Assembly: GCA_026391695.1 (NCBI GenBank)
Contig: JAPLDP010000078.1
Location: 1 to 64,000 of the forward strand
Direction of reading: 5' to 3'
DNA: 64,000 nt
DNA from: Bacteroidota bacterium
GTDB lineage: Bacteria > Bacteroidota > Bacteroidia > Bacteroidales > JAGONC01
Of this stretch, positions 46,188-54,543 are shown in pieces. The notes beneath the pieces are model-generated. The model did not search any database and was not told where the DNA came from. It saw only the letters and a program-made list of their open reading frames with translations. How positions within the stretch are numbered: position 1 is the first letter of the stretch; each line of letters begins with the position of its first letter. The translations under genes and the position numbers were made by a program.

Positions 46188-47582
46188 TCATTTACTCCGA
46201 TGCAGCACCGGCTGTGTGAGATGAATGCCATCAACACTAAGCCTGACATGATAAATCCCTGATGGCAATCCGTTTACTCTCCATTCCACTTTATGCTCTC
46301 CCGATGGCATGGTTCCATGAACCAAGGTTTTAACTTCCTGACCTAAGGAATTAAACACACGTAAGTCGACACTTCCTGCCCTTGGGATAGAAAAATGAAA
46401 CGTAGTGAAAGATGTAAAAGGATTGGGATTATTGGGGTAGAACCTGATCCGGTTATTTATCGCTGCCTGTAAATCATCATCCACACCAAAAACTGACCCG
46501 GCGCCATCTCCGACCAGTTCTATCTCACTGAGAATATTGGTGCCCATTCCTTTCTGGTGAGCGAGGTACAAGTGGTTATCACATATAGAACCATCAGGGC
46601 ATTCCAGTTGAGCCTTTTCGGGATCATTACCCATCACATATGAGGCAATGCTGTCGGTGGCAACAGGATCCTTGCCTGCCAATAACATATTCTGTTCATA
46701 AGGGGTAAAGGTAGGATTCCAGGGCCCCTCACCTGCTCTGGCATTTTTAACTCCATCAATTACAGCCAGATGCACCGGCCTGGCCATGTTCAGATCGCAC
46801 ACTGATCGTGGCAGGTGATATCCTACATTTCCTCCCTCGATATGCAGTTTGGAGCGCGTACCCTGCTGAGTCGGCATCATATAATACTGAAGTGGCACCG
46901 AACCAATCAGATTTTTCATGGAATGTGTGACCCCGGCACAATAATGCTGTTTCATCTTAGGAATAGAAATGAAGACATCTACTTCTTCCAGTATCCGGTT
47001 CATGATGAATGAACTATAAAAGAAATAATTGCTACCGGTTGGCACGTTGATGAAAGACGAATAGGGTGCATCATCATTCAGATTGATGAACTGCGCACCA
47101 AGATATTGCTGTATACTCTGATAGCCAAATTGGGAATAGGACGACATATCCCAGATGGCTTCGACAATATAGATGTCGTTTGGATTCACACCATTATCGA
47201 TGATAAGTTCGCCTACTGCACGGAGTACTTCAGGGTGTGTCCAGGCACACTCACGTATATCGACACCCTGAAGCTGCAGATCGTTAGCCCATGAAGAACC
47301 GCCGGTCAGGTTAATTTTAATGCCCACTTTATCGCCGCTGTGCACCACATCGCCAATACCTCCCAAAGCATCAAAGAGGTGTTGAATCTTTTGTTTTATA
47401 AGTTCACGTTCATAACTGTCAGCCAGAGTAACAGCCACCTTTGATTTGGTGGTGCCGACATTTCCTGTATGGAGATCCATCAGACCCCTGGCTAATCCAG
47501 AAGTTCCGATGAACAATCCCGACATCGTCAATCCAATGGTGCTGAGAAATTCTCTTCTTGAGTATTTTTTATTGATTCCCAT
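46188..47582 (-). CDS. DUF362 domain-containing secreted protein with T9SS sorting domain
   Basis: 464 aa. The N-terminus has a twin-Arg motif (YSRREFLSTIG) and hydrophobic stretch, i.e. a Tat signal. Residues about 45-350 fit DUF362 (KVAVTLADSYERE, VGIKINLTGG, PKMKQHYCAGVTHSMKNLIGS in parts), a family often linked with Fe-S proteins. The last 85 residues form a T9SS sorting domain (FYPNNPNPFTSFTTFHFSIP...SGIYHVRL). A Tat signal together with a T9SS tail suggests folding in the cytoplasm, possibly with a cofactor, before outer-membrane export. It follows the EMO-like gene by 69 bases on the same strand, with a hairpin between. Confidence 0.82.
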   Translation of the reverse strand: MGINKKYSRREFLSTIGLTMSGLFIGTSGLARGLMDLHTGNVGTTKSKVAVTLADSYERELIKQKIQHLFDALGGIGDVVHSGDKVGIKINLTGGSSWANDLQLQGVDIRECAWTHPEVLRAVGELIIDNGVNPNDIYIVEAIWDMSSYSQFGYQSIQQYLGAQFINLNDDAPYSSFINVPTGSNYFFYSSFIMNRILEEVDVFISIPKMKQHYCAGVTHSMKNLIGSVPLQYYMMPTQQGTRSKLHIEGGNVGYHLPRSVCDLNMARPVHLAVIDGVKNARAGEGPWNPTFTPYEQNMLLAGKDPVATDSIASYVMGNDPEKAQLECPDGSICDNHLYLAHQKGMGTNILSEIELVGDGAGSVFGVDDDLQAAINNRIRFYPNNPNPFTSFTTFHFSIPRAGSVDLRVFNSLGQEVKTLVHGTMPSGEHKVEWRVNGLPSGIYHVRLSVDGIHLTQPVLHRSK

Positions 47583-47617
47583 GCAGAGTTATATTGACGA
47601 TAGGAGAATTCATATTA

Positions 47618-47637
47618 CCCAGGTTTGAAAACCTGGG
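47618..47637. repeat. Intercistronic hairpin with TGAA loop
   Basis: cccaggtt-tgaa-aacctggg, perfect 8-bp arms, between the EMO-like gene and the DUF362 gene. It may act as a terminator or RNA-stability element. Same loop as 63900-63919. Confidence 0.6.
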
Positions 47638-47651
47638 CCAGTTAAATGCGA

Positions 47652-49757
47652 TTATAAAGACATGGCCTGTGAAACAAGCTCAGCAATATCCAGATTTTTT
47701 ATTGTCTCTTCCTTATTTTTATATTTGATCCCGTCGGTCATCATGGTCATACAGAATGGGCAGGCTGTGGCGATGATGTCGGCTCCTGTGGCGATGGCAT
47801 CTTCAATTCTTTCAATAAACACCTCTTTATCACCTTTTTCAGCTTCCTTGAACATTTGTCCGCCGCCGGCGCCGCAACATAAAGCAAAGCTTTTACAGCG
47901 TTGCATTTCTGTTTTTCGGGCAGGGAGGGCACGCAATACCTCACGTGGTGCTGTATATTCACCATTAGCTCGACCCAGATAACAGGGGTCGTGATAGGTG
48001 ATGATGCTCGATTTGAAGATGTCTGGGCTGATCTTCAGGTTCCCTTGTTTAATCTGGTCACGCAGAAACTGTGTATGATGGAAAACCTCATAATGTCCGC
48101 CAAAGTCAGGGTATTCATTTTTCAGGGTGTTATAATCATGAGGGTCGCAGGTGATGATCTTTTTCACGCCATATCCATTCAGCACTTCGATATTTGTGAA
48201 AGCCTGCATCAGAAAAAGCATTTCATTGCCGCCACGCCGGGCTGTGTCGCCAGAGTCGGATTCCTCTTTCCCAAGAATGGCATAGTCGACATTTAAGTAA
48301 TCCAGGATCCGGATAAATTCCCTGGTAACTTTTTTATACCTGTCGTCAAAGGCTCCTGTGCTTCCGACCCAGAAAAGATATTCAGGAGTTTTACCCTGGA
48401 GAGCAAGTTCTGATATGATCGGCACGGTGATCTTTTCACCTTTTGAGTTAGTCAGGTCATTCGTCCACAGGATGCGGTCCTCAGGAGAGAATTGCCATGG
48501 TGCGCCGTTATTCTCTATGTTGGTGAAAACGGCATTCAGCTCGCCAGGGCCGGCAGCTTCTTCCATTACGAGATAACGCCTCATATCGACAATCAGTGAT
48601 GGATGATTGATATTGACGGGGCATTCCTGGGCACAGGCATTGCAGGTAGTGCAGGCCCACAATTCCTCAACCGAAATATAATCGCGGATCAGCGACTTGC
48701 TATCAGAATACCCTTTGCCGTTTTTGATAAGCTCTGGTCCTTTTTCCTTCATCCTCGCCCGAAGGTCCATAAAGATTTTCCTGGGAGAGAGTTTTTTCCC
48801 TGTGATATTTGCCGGACACACAGAAGTGCACCTGCCACATTCAGTACATGTCAATGCATCCAGATAATTCTTCCAGGTCACATCTTCAGCATCTTTTACA
48901 CCGAAACGGGCAACGGCCGTTTGCACTCCTTCAGGCACAGCCGAAAATGCCGTATCGGGATTCATCATCAGCTTAACTTCCTTTGTCACATTCTTCATTT
49001 CATATAAGTATCCCAGCGGTTCAAGCCGGCTTAGAAATACATTCGGCACCGACATGAATACATGGAAATGCTTGGAATAGGGGAGTATGTTGGCGAAGAG
49101 GAAGATCATCAGGATATGTGTCCACCAGAAGACCTCATGCCATGTGACAACAGTCTTCTCCGGTATGTCATAAAAAAACTGCGATAAAAACTGGCTTACA
49201 GGATATGCTCCCTGTACCCCGGCTCCCTGTATCCTGGTATCGATCATGTAAAAGATATTTAATCCCAGCAGAGAGACCATCAATAATAGAATAAGGATCA
49301 ATGCAATGTTGGCGTCAATATGCGATTTATGCTTCATCTCGGTGCCTGTGAACCGTTTGATGTGCAAGAACAGCCTGCGCACCATAAAGGCGATGATGGA
49401 TATCAGCACCAGTAAGGCAAAAATATCGCCTGAGGCGATAAGCACATCATAAACAGGTCCCAGAAATGAAAGGATGCGTGTTGTCCCCGCCAGCCCGTCG
49501 ATGATCATCTCGATGCTACCGAACAAAATGACACAAAAACCCCAGAAGACAAGGGCATGCAATGACCCGATAACCGGGCGGCGAAAAATTTTACTCTGAC
49601 CCAGGGCGACCTTCAGCATAACGTTTATCCTGTCAGTGATGCGTCCGGCAGGAAAGGGTTGTGTCAATCTGAAAAAGGCGATGATGCGACGGATGGTATA
49701 GGCAAAAACCGCAAGTGTGATGAAGACGGTTATAGCGAAAATGATTTGTTTTATCAT
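47652..49757 (-). CDS. Membrane Fe-S oxidoreductase, EtfAB:menaquinone oxidoreductase (EMO)-like
   Basis: 701 aa. The N-terminal half has about five transmembrane helices with His residues suited to b-heme ligation (GSLHALVFWG, WWTHILMIF, YSKHFHVF). Two 4Fe-4S motifs follow (CTECGRCTSVCP and CTTCNACAQECP), then two CCG/HdrD-type domains ending in YHDPCYLGR and CCGAGGGQ. This architecture belongs to the group that passes electrons from EtfAB to menaquinone in anaerobes oxidising fatty acids. Location next to etfBA supports that role. Alternative: another HdrD/GlpC-like quinone reductase. Confidence 0.85.
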   Translation of the reverse strand: MIKQIIFAITVFITLAVFAYTIRRIIAFFRLTQPFPAGRITDRINVMLKVALGQSKIFRRPVIGSLHALVFWGFCVILFGSIEMIIDGLAGTTRILSFLGPVYDVLIASGDIFALLVLISIIAFMVRRLFLHIKRFTGTEMKHKSHIDANIALILILLLMVSLLGLNIFYMIDTRIQGAGVQGAYPVSQFLSQFFYDIPEKTVVTWHEVFWWTHILMIFLFANILPYSKHFHVFMSVPNVFLSRLEPLGYLYEMKNVTKEVKLMMNPDTAFSAVPEGVQTAVARFGVKDAEDVTWKNYLDALTCTECGRCTSVCPANITGKKLSPRKIFMDLRARMKEKGPELIKNGKGYSDSKSLIRDYISVEELWACTTCNACAQECPVNINHPSLIVDMRRYLVMEEAAGPGELNAVFTNIENNGAPWQFSPEDRILWTNDLTNSKGEKITVPIISELALQGKTPEYLFWVGSTGAFDDRYKKVTREFIRILDYLNVDYAILGKEESDSGDTARRGGNEMLFLMQAFTNIEVLNGYGVKKIITCDPHDYNTLKNEYPDFGGHYEVFHHTQFLRDQIKQGNLKISPDIFKSSIITYHDPCYLGRANGEYTAPREVLRALPARKTEMQRCKSFALCCGAGGGQMFKEAEKGDKEVFIERIEDAIATGADIIATACPFCMTMMTDGIKYKNKEETIKNLDIAELVSQAMSL

Positions 49758-49822
49758 ATCTGGAATTTAATGCATTAAGGATACAATTATACCAAATAAA
49801 TCTCAAATATCAACAGAATCCT

Positions 49823-49830
49823 TATCTTTG
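49823..49830 (+). promoter_or_regulatory. Candidate -7 box of the icmF-buk unit
   Basis: TATCTTTG fits TAnnTTTG, 21 bases before the ATG at 49852. It overlaps an in-frame TTG at 49828, which argues against that TTG as start codon. Confidence 0.5.
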
Positions 49831-49851
49831 CAACAAAGAATACCCCATTAC

Positions 49852-52800
49852 ATGGTAAATTCAGAGCCCTATAAACCACACAATCACATCCGGATTGTAA
49901 CAGCGACATCCTTATTTGACGGCCACGATGCAGCCATCAATATCATGCGGCGCCTACTTCAGGCGACAGGCGCCGAAGTCATCCATCTCGGACATGACCG
50001 ATCCGTAGCCGAAATTGTTGAATGTGCCATCCAGGAAGATGTCCAGTCCATCGCTGTTACATGTTATCAGGGCGGGCACATGGAATTCTTCAAATACATG
50101 TATGACCTGTTAAAGGAAAAAAGTGCCGGACATATCAAAATAGTTGGTGGCGGCGGCGGAACAATACTGCCTGATGAAGCAAAGGAACTGCATGAATATG
50201 GTATTGCCGGCATATATTCCCCCGATGATGGCCGCAAGATGGGTTTGCAGGGCATGATCAATGATGTGATGGAGAAATCCGACTTTCCCACAGGTAAAAA
50301 CATAAAAGTGAAAGTCGGGGATATTACATACAAAGACTATAGAACTATTGCGACAGTTATTTCGGCTGTGGAGAATTTCCCTGAGACGGTGAAAAAGTTC
50401 CTGGCCGATCTGCAAAGGATGAGCAAAGACCGGAAGGTGCCGGTACTGGGTATCACCGGTACAGGAGGCTCGGGCAAATCATCATTGATCGATGAAATTG
50501 TCCGCCGTTTCCTGATTGATTTCCCTGATAAATACCTGGCCATCATTTCAGTAGATCCTTCCAAACGCAAGACTGGAGGGGCGTTACTTGGCGACCGCAT
50601 ACGCATGAACGCCATCAGCAATCCCCGTGTATACATGCGCTCTCTGGCCACACGCCAGTCGAACCTGGCCATGTCGAAATATGTGAAGGATGCCGTCAGC
50701 ATCGCACAGGCTGCCGGCTTCGACCTCATAATTCTGGAAACATCCGGCATAGGTCAGTCCGACACCGAAATAATTGATCACAGCGATGTATCCATGTATG
50801 TGATGACACCTGAATATGGCGCGGCCATTCAGCTCGAGAAAATCGACATGCTGGACTTTGCCGATATCATTGCACTTAACAAGTTTGATAAACGTGGCTC
50901 ACTTGATGCTTTGCGCGATGTAAAGAAACAATATGCCCGTAACCATAAATTATGGGATGAAGATCCCGACAACATCCCGGTATATGGTACTATCGCCTCA
51001 CAGTTCAATGACACGGGTGTCAATAATTTCTACCATGCCCTTATCCACATCATCGAGGAAAAGACAGGCATGAAATTCGGTACATCATTCAGGAAAATGG
51101 TTGAACTGTCGGAGAAAATACACATCATTCCGCCCCACCGGACAAGATATCTTTCGGAAATCGCCGACACAGTCAGAAATTATAACAAGTGGACCGAGAG
51201 CCAGGCTGAGGTCGCACAACGCCTGTATGGCCTGCAGAAATCGATCCAGACAATAAAGGAAGATTTGGGTGACGAACTGCTCATCGACAGGCTGGAACAT
51301 GTCTACAAAAAACTGGAGATGAAACTCGATGCTCATAGCCGGCAAATACTGAAGAGCTGGGCAAAGAAAAAAGAGTCGTACGCGAAAGGTGAGTACGTTT
51401 ATAAGGTCCGTGACAAAGAGATGAAAGTCAAAACCTTCTCTGAGTCTCTGTCGCACCTGAAGATACCTAAAGTAACTCTTCCTCATTACGAAGCCTGGGG
51501 TGACGTGTTAAAATGGAATCTCCGTGAAAATGTACCTGGTGAATTTCCTTATGCTGCCGGTGTTTTTCCCTTCAAGCGTGAGGAAGAGGACCCGACACGG
51601 ATGTTTGCCGGTGAAGGCGGACCGGAAAGGACAAATATACGCTTCCATTACCTCTCGTACGGTATGCCGGCAGTCAGACTATCGACAGCATTCGATTCTG
51701 TCACCTTGTACGGCCATGACCCCCACCAGCGACCCGATATCTTCGGCAAGGTCGGTAATTCGGGAGTGTCCATCTCCTGCCTCGACGATGCTAAAAAGCT
51801 TTACTCCGGTTTTAACCTGTGCGACCCAAAGACGTCTGTATCGATGACCATCAACGGGCCTGCCCCAACCATGGTGGGCTACTTCATGAATTCCTCTATC
51901 GACCAGCAATGCGAACTCTATATCAGGGAAAATGGACTTACTGACGAGGTTGAGAAAAAGATAGCATTACTTTACAAGAACAAAGGAACAAAGAGACCGC
52001 AATATCAGGGCACACTGCCCCGGGGACATAACGGGATGGGTCTTTTATTGCTCGGCATCACCGGCGATCAGGTTCTTCCAAAAGAGGTGTATGAACGGAT
52101 TAAGACCGACACACTGTGCACCGTGCGTGGCACTGTCCAGGCCGATATTCTCAAGGAAGACCAGGCACAGAATACGTGTATATACTCCACCGACTTTTCG
52201 CTGAAGCTTATGGGCGATATTCAGGAATATTTCATCAGAAATAATGTCCGTAACTTTTATTCAGTCTCCATTTCCGGGTATCACATTGCTGAGGCCGGCG
52301 CCAATCCCATCACACAACTGGCGCTGACGCTCTCCAACGGCTTTACCTACGTCGAGTATTATGCATCGCGTGGTATGGATATCAACAAGTTTGCGCCAAA
52401 CCTGTCATTCTTCTTCTCCAATGGTATTGACCCGGAATATTCCGTATTAGGCCGTGTGGCACGGCTTATATGGTCAAAGGCCATGAAGATTAAGTACAAC
52501 GCCAATGCACGATCGCAGATGCTGAAGTACCATATACAAACTTCGGGACGGTCATTGCATGCACAGGAGATCGATTTCAATGACATCCGTACTACTCTCC
52601 AGGCATTATATGCCGTGTATGATAACTGTAACTCTCTTCACACCAATGCCTATGACGAAGCCATCACAACACCCACCGAGGAATCGGTGCGCCGTGCCAT
52701 GGCTATTCAGCTCATCATCAATCATGAATTAGGTCTCGCCAAGAACCAAAATCCATTGCAGGGATCATTCATCATCGAAGAGTTGACGGATCTTGTGGAA

Positions 52801-53226
52801 CAAGCTGTCCTGCTTGAATTTGACCGTATTACCGAAAGAGGCGGCGTACTTGGTGCTATGGAAACAATGTACCAGCGTAATAAAATTCAGGAAGAGTCGC
52901 TCTATTACGAGCACATGAAACACACCGGTAAACTGCCCATCATGGGAGTGAACACCTTCCTGTCGTCGAAAGGTTCGCCCACGACCATACCTGGCGAAGT
53001 GATCAGGGCTACGGTGAGAGAGAAAAAATATCAGCTGTCGATGCTCAAAGATCTTCATAAAACATACGAAAGCGAAGCAAAACAAGCCATCGCCGATCTG
53101 AAAAATGCATCACTGCACAATCAGAATATCTTTGACAGACTCATGGAAACATCAAAGTATTGTTCCATAGGACAGATAACGGATGCACTTTTTGAGGTGG
53201 GAGGCCAGTACCGGAGGAATATGTGA
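49852..53226 (+). CDS. icmF: Fused isobutyryl-CoA mutase (IcmF), B12-dependent
   Basis: 1124 aa from the ATG at 49852. Domains in order: cobalamin-binding domain (residues about 10-145, with [14 protein letters not shown] and [13 protein letters not shown]); MeaB-like G-protein chaperone (about 195-430, P-loop GTGGSGKS at 203-210, [17 protein letters not shown]); mutase TIM barrel (about 560-1124, [31 protein letters not shown]). This order is the IcmF arrangement, which interconverts isobutyryl-CoA and butyryl-CoA, rather than methylmalonyl-CoA mutase. Some IcmF relatives also take isovaleryl/pivalyl-CoA. It is followed 34 bases later by butyrate kinase, which supports the butyryl/isobutyryl role. 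Confidence 0.93.
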   Translation: MVNSEPYKPHNHIRIVTATSLFDGHDAAINIMRRLLQATGAEVIHLGHDRSVAEIVECAIQEDVQSIAVTCYQGGHMEFFKYMYDLLKEKSAGHIKIVGGGGGTILPDEAKELHEYGIAGIYSPDDGRKMGLQGMINDVMEKSDFPTGKNIKVKVGDITYKDYRTIATVISAVENFPETVKKFLADLQRMSKDRKVPVLGITGTGGSGKSSLIDEIVRRFLIDFPDKYLAIISVDPSKRKTGGALLGDRIRMNAISNPRVYMRSLATRQSNLAMSKYVKDAVSIAQAAGFDLIILETSGIGQSDTEIIDHSDVSMYVMTPEYGAAIQLEKIDMLDFADIIALNKFDKRGSLDALRDVKKQYARNHKLWDEDPDNIPVYGTIASQFNDTGVNNFYHALIHIIEEKTGMKFGTSFRKMVELSEKIHIIPPHRTRYLSEIADTVRNYNKWTESQAEVAQRLYGLQKSIQTIKEDLGDELLIDRLEHVYKKLEMKLDAHSRQILKSWAKKKESYAKGEYVYKVRDKEMKVKTFSESLSHLKIPKVTLPHYEAWGDVLKWNLRENVPGEFPYAAGVFPFKREEEDPTRMFAGEGGPERTNIRFHYLSYGMPAVRLSTAFDSVTLYGHDPHQRPDIFGKVGNSGVSISCLDDAKKLYSGFNLCDPKTSVSMTINGPAPTMVGYFMNSSIDQQCELYIRENGLTDEVEKKIALLYKNKGTKRPQYQGTLPRGHNGMGLLLLGITGDQVLPKEVYERIKTDTLCTVRGTVQADILKEDQAQNTCIYSTDFSLKLMGDIQEYFIRNNVRNFYSVSISGYHIAEAGANPITQLALTLSNGFTYVEYYASRGMDINKFAPNLSFFFSNGIDPEYSVLGRVARLIWSKAMKIKYNANARSQMLKYHIQTSGRSLHAQEIDFNDIRTTLQALYAVYDNCNSLHTNAYDEAITTPTEESVRRAMAIQLIINHELGLAKNQNPLQGSFIIEELTDLVEQAVLLEFDRITERGGVLGAMETMYQRNKIQEESLYYEHMKHTGKLPIMGVNTFLSSKGSPTTIPGEVIRATVREKKYQLSMLKDLHKTYESEAKQAIADLKNASLHNQNIFDRLMETSKYCSIGQITDALFEVGGQYRRNM

Positions 53227-53260
53227 TTCATAATAATAAATCTTCAAATTTTTCATTTTC

Positions 53261-54337
53261 ATGATCTCTAAAAAGATACTCATCATCTACCCTGAAACCC
53301 ACGAAACCAAGGTGGCTGTTTACCTGAACTCAGAGCTGGTCTTTCTTAAAACCATCAAGCACAACCATGAGGACCTGGATCGCTTTAAGGAAATCGCAGA
53401 TCAGAAGGAATGGCGACGCGACATAATCTGGAAAGAACTTCGGGAGAACGATATTGACCTGGATCTTGTGGAGGTGATCATGGCTATGAGCGGCCTTGTG
53501 AAACCTTTGAAGTCGGGAGTCTATGAGGTGAATGAGCGTATGATTGAAGACCTTACAAACGGCGTCATGGGTAAGCATGCCGTGAATCTTGGCGGGCTGA
53601 TAGCTTATGACATTGCCGGAACTCTGGGAAAAAAAGCCTATATCGTCGATCCGGTGGTCGTCGATGAATTTGATGAGGTCGCCAGAGTGTCAGGACACCC
53701 GTTGTTTAAAAGAAAATCCATCTTTCATGCCCTGAACCATAAGTTTGTCGCCAGAAAATACGCCCGGTCAGTGCATAAAAATTATGAGGATCTGAATCTT
53801 ATCGTAGCTCATATCGGATCGGAAGGAATTTCCGTTGGCGCCCACCGAAAAGGCAGAGTGATCGATGTGAATAATACATTTGATGGTGATGGTCCCTTTG
53901 CCATCACACGTACCGGCAGTCTTCCTGTCGGCGACTTGGTGAGGCTTTGTTATGGCGGGAAATATACTGAAGAACAGATTATCAGGATGATCACCGAAGA
54001 TGGCGGCTATGCTGCTTACCTCGGTACAAGCAGCATCAACGAAATCGACAAGCGTATGCTGTCGGGCGATGAAACGGCGATATTTTACTCTTTTGCACTG
54101 GCCTACCAGGTGTCGAAAGAAATCGGCGCCATGGCCACCGTTCTCAAAGGCGATGTCAACGCCATCCTTCTCTCCGGTTATATTTTCAACAGCCAACGCT
54201 TCATACAGAATGTCACACAACGTGTCAGTAAAATTGCAGATGTCCTGTTATATCCCAGCGTCAATAACTTCGAAGCATTGATGATGACAGGATTGAGTAT
54301 CCTGAATGGCGAGGCGGAAATATTAGAATACGCTTGA
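53261..54337 (+). CDS. buk: Butyrate kinase (or branched-chain fatty acid kinase)
   Basis: 358 aa of the acetokinase/butyrate kinase superfamily. It has the N-terminal IIYPETHETKVAVY phosphate-binding region, AVNLGGLIAYDIA, the VIDVNNTFDGDGPF segment, SLPVGDLVRLCYGG and a C-terminal ILLSGYIFN adenosine-type motif. It makes ATP from butyryl (or isobutyryl) phosphate. The usual partner phosphate butyryltransferase is not beside it. Location after IcmF suggests that valine-derived isobutyryl-CoA and butyryl-CoA both feed acid formation. Confidence 0.92.
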   Translation: MISKKILIIYPETHETKVAVYLNSELVFLKTIKHNHEDLDRFKEIADQKEWRRDIIWKELRENDIDLDLVEVIMAMSGLVKPLKSGVYEVNERMIEDLTNGVMGKHAVNLGGLIAYDIAGTLGKKAYIVDPVVVDEFDEVARVSGHPLFKRKSIFHALNHKFVARKYARSVHKNYEDLNLIVAHIGSEGISVGAHRKGRVIDVNNTFDGDGPFAITRTGSLPVGDLVRLCYGGKYTEEQIIRMITEDGGYAAYLGTSSINEIDKRMLSGDETAIFYSFALAYQVSKEIGAMATVLKGDVNAILLSGYIFNSQRFIQNVTQRVSKIADVLLYPSVNNFEALMMTGLSILNGEAEILEYA

Positions 54338-54372
54338 AACGGATGCCATCTTTACGAAAGATGGCATCCGTT
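54338..54372 (+). terminator. Strong hairpin after butyrate kinase
   Basis: A 16-bp perfect stem (54338-54353 with 54357-54372, containing ggatgccatc) with an acg loop starts at the base after the buk stop. It lacks a long T-run, so it may be a processing or weak termination signal. Confidence 0.55.
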
Positions 54373-54543
54373 ATAGTTATAATATAAACTTAAACGAGAC
54401 ATTTTACTGAGCTTCCAGTATCTTTAAATGTTAAAGTAGTTTAAGTCGACAATGCATATCTTCTTTTATTTTATTTATAAATATCCTTTGAGAGCATCAA
54501 TGCAATTCAATTTATTCACAATATTTATAAACCAGGTATTAAA

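Noticed and set aside
49828-49852. TTG at 49828 as the start of icmF.
   Set aside because: It lies inside the TATCTTTG promoter box, and the conserved N-terminus begins after the ATG at 49852.
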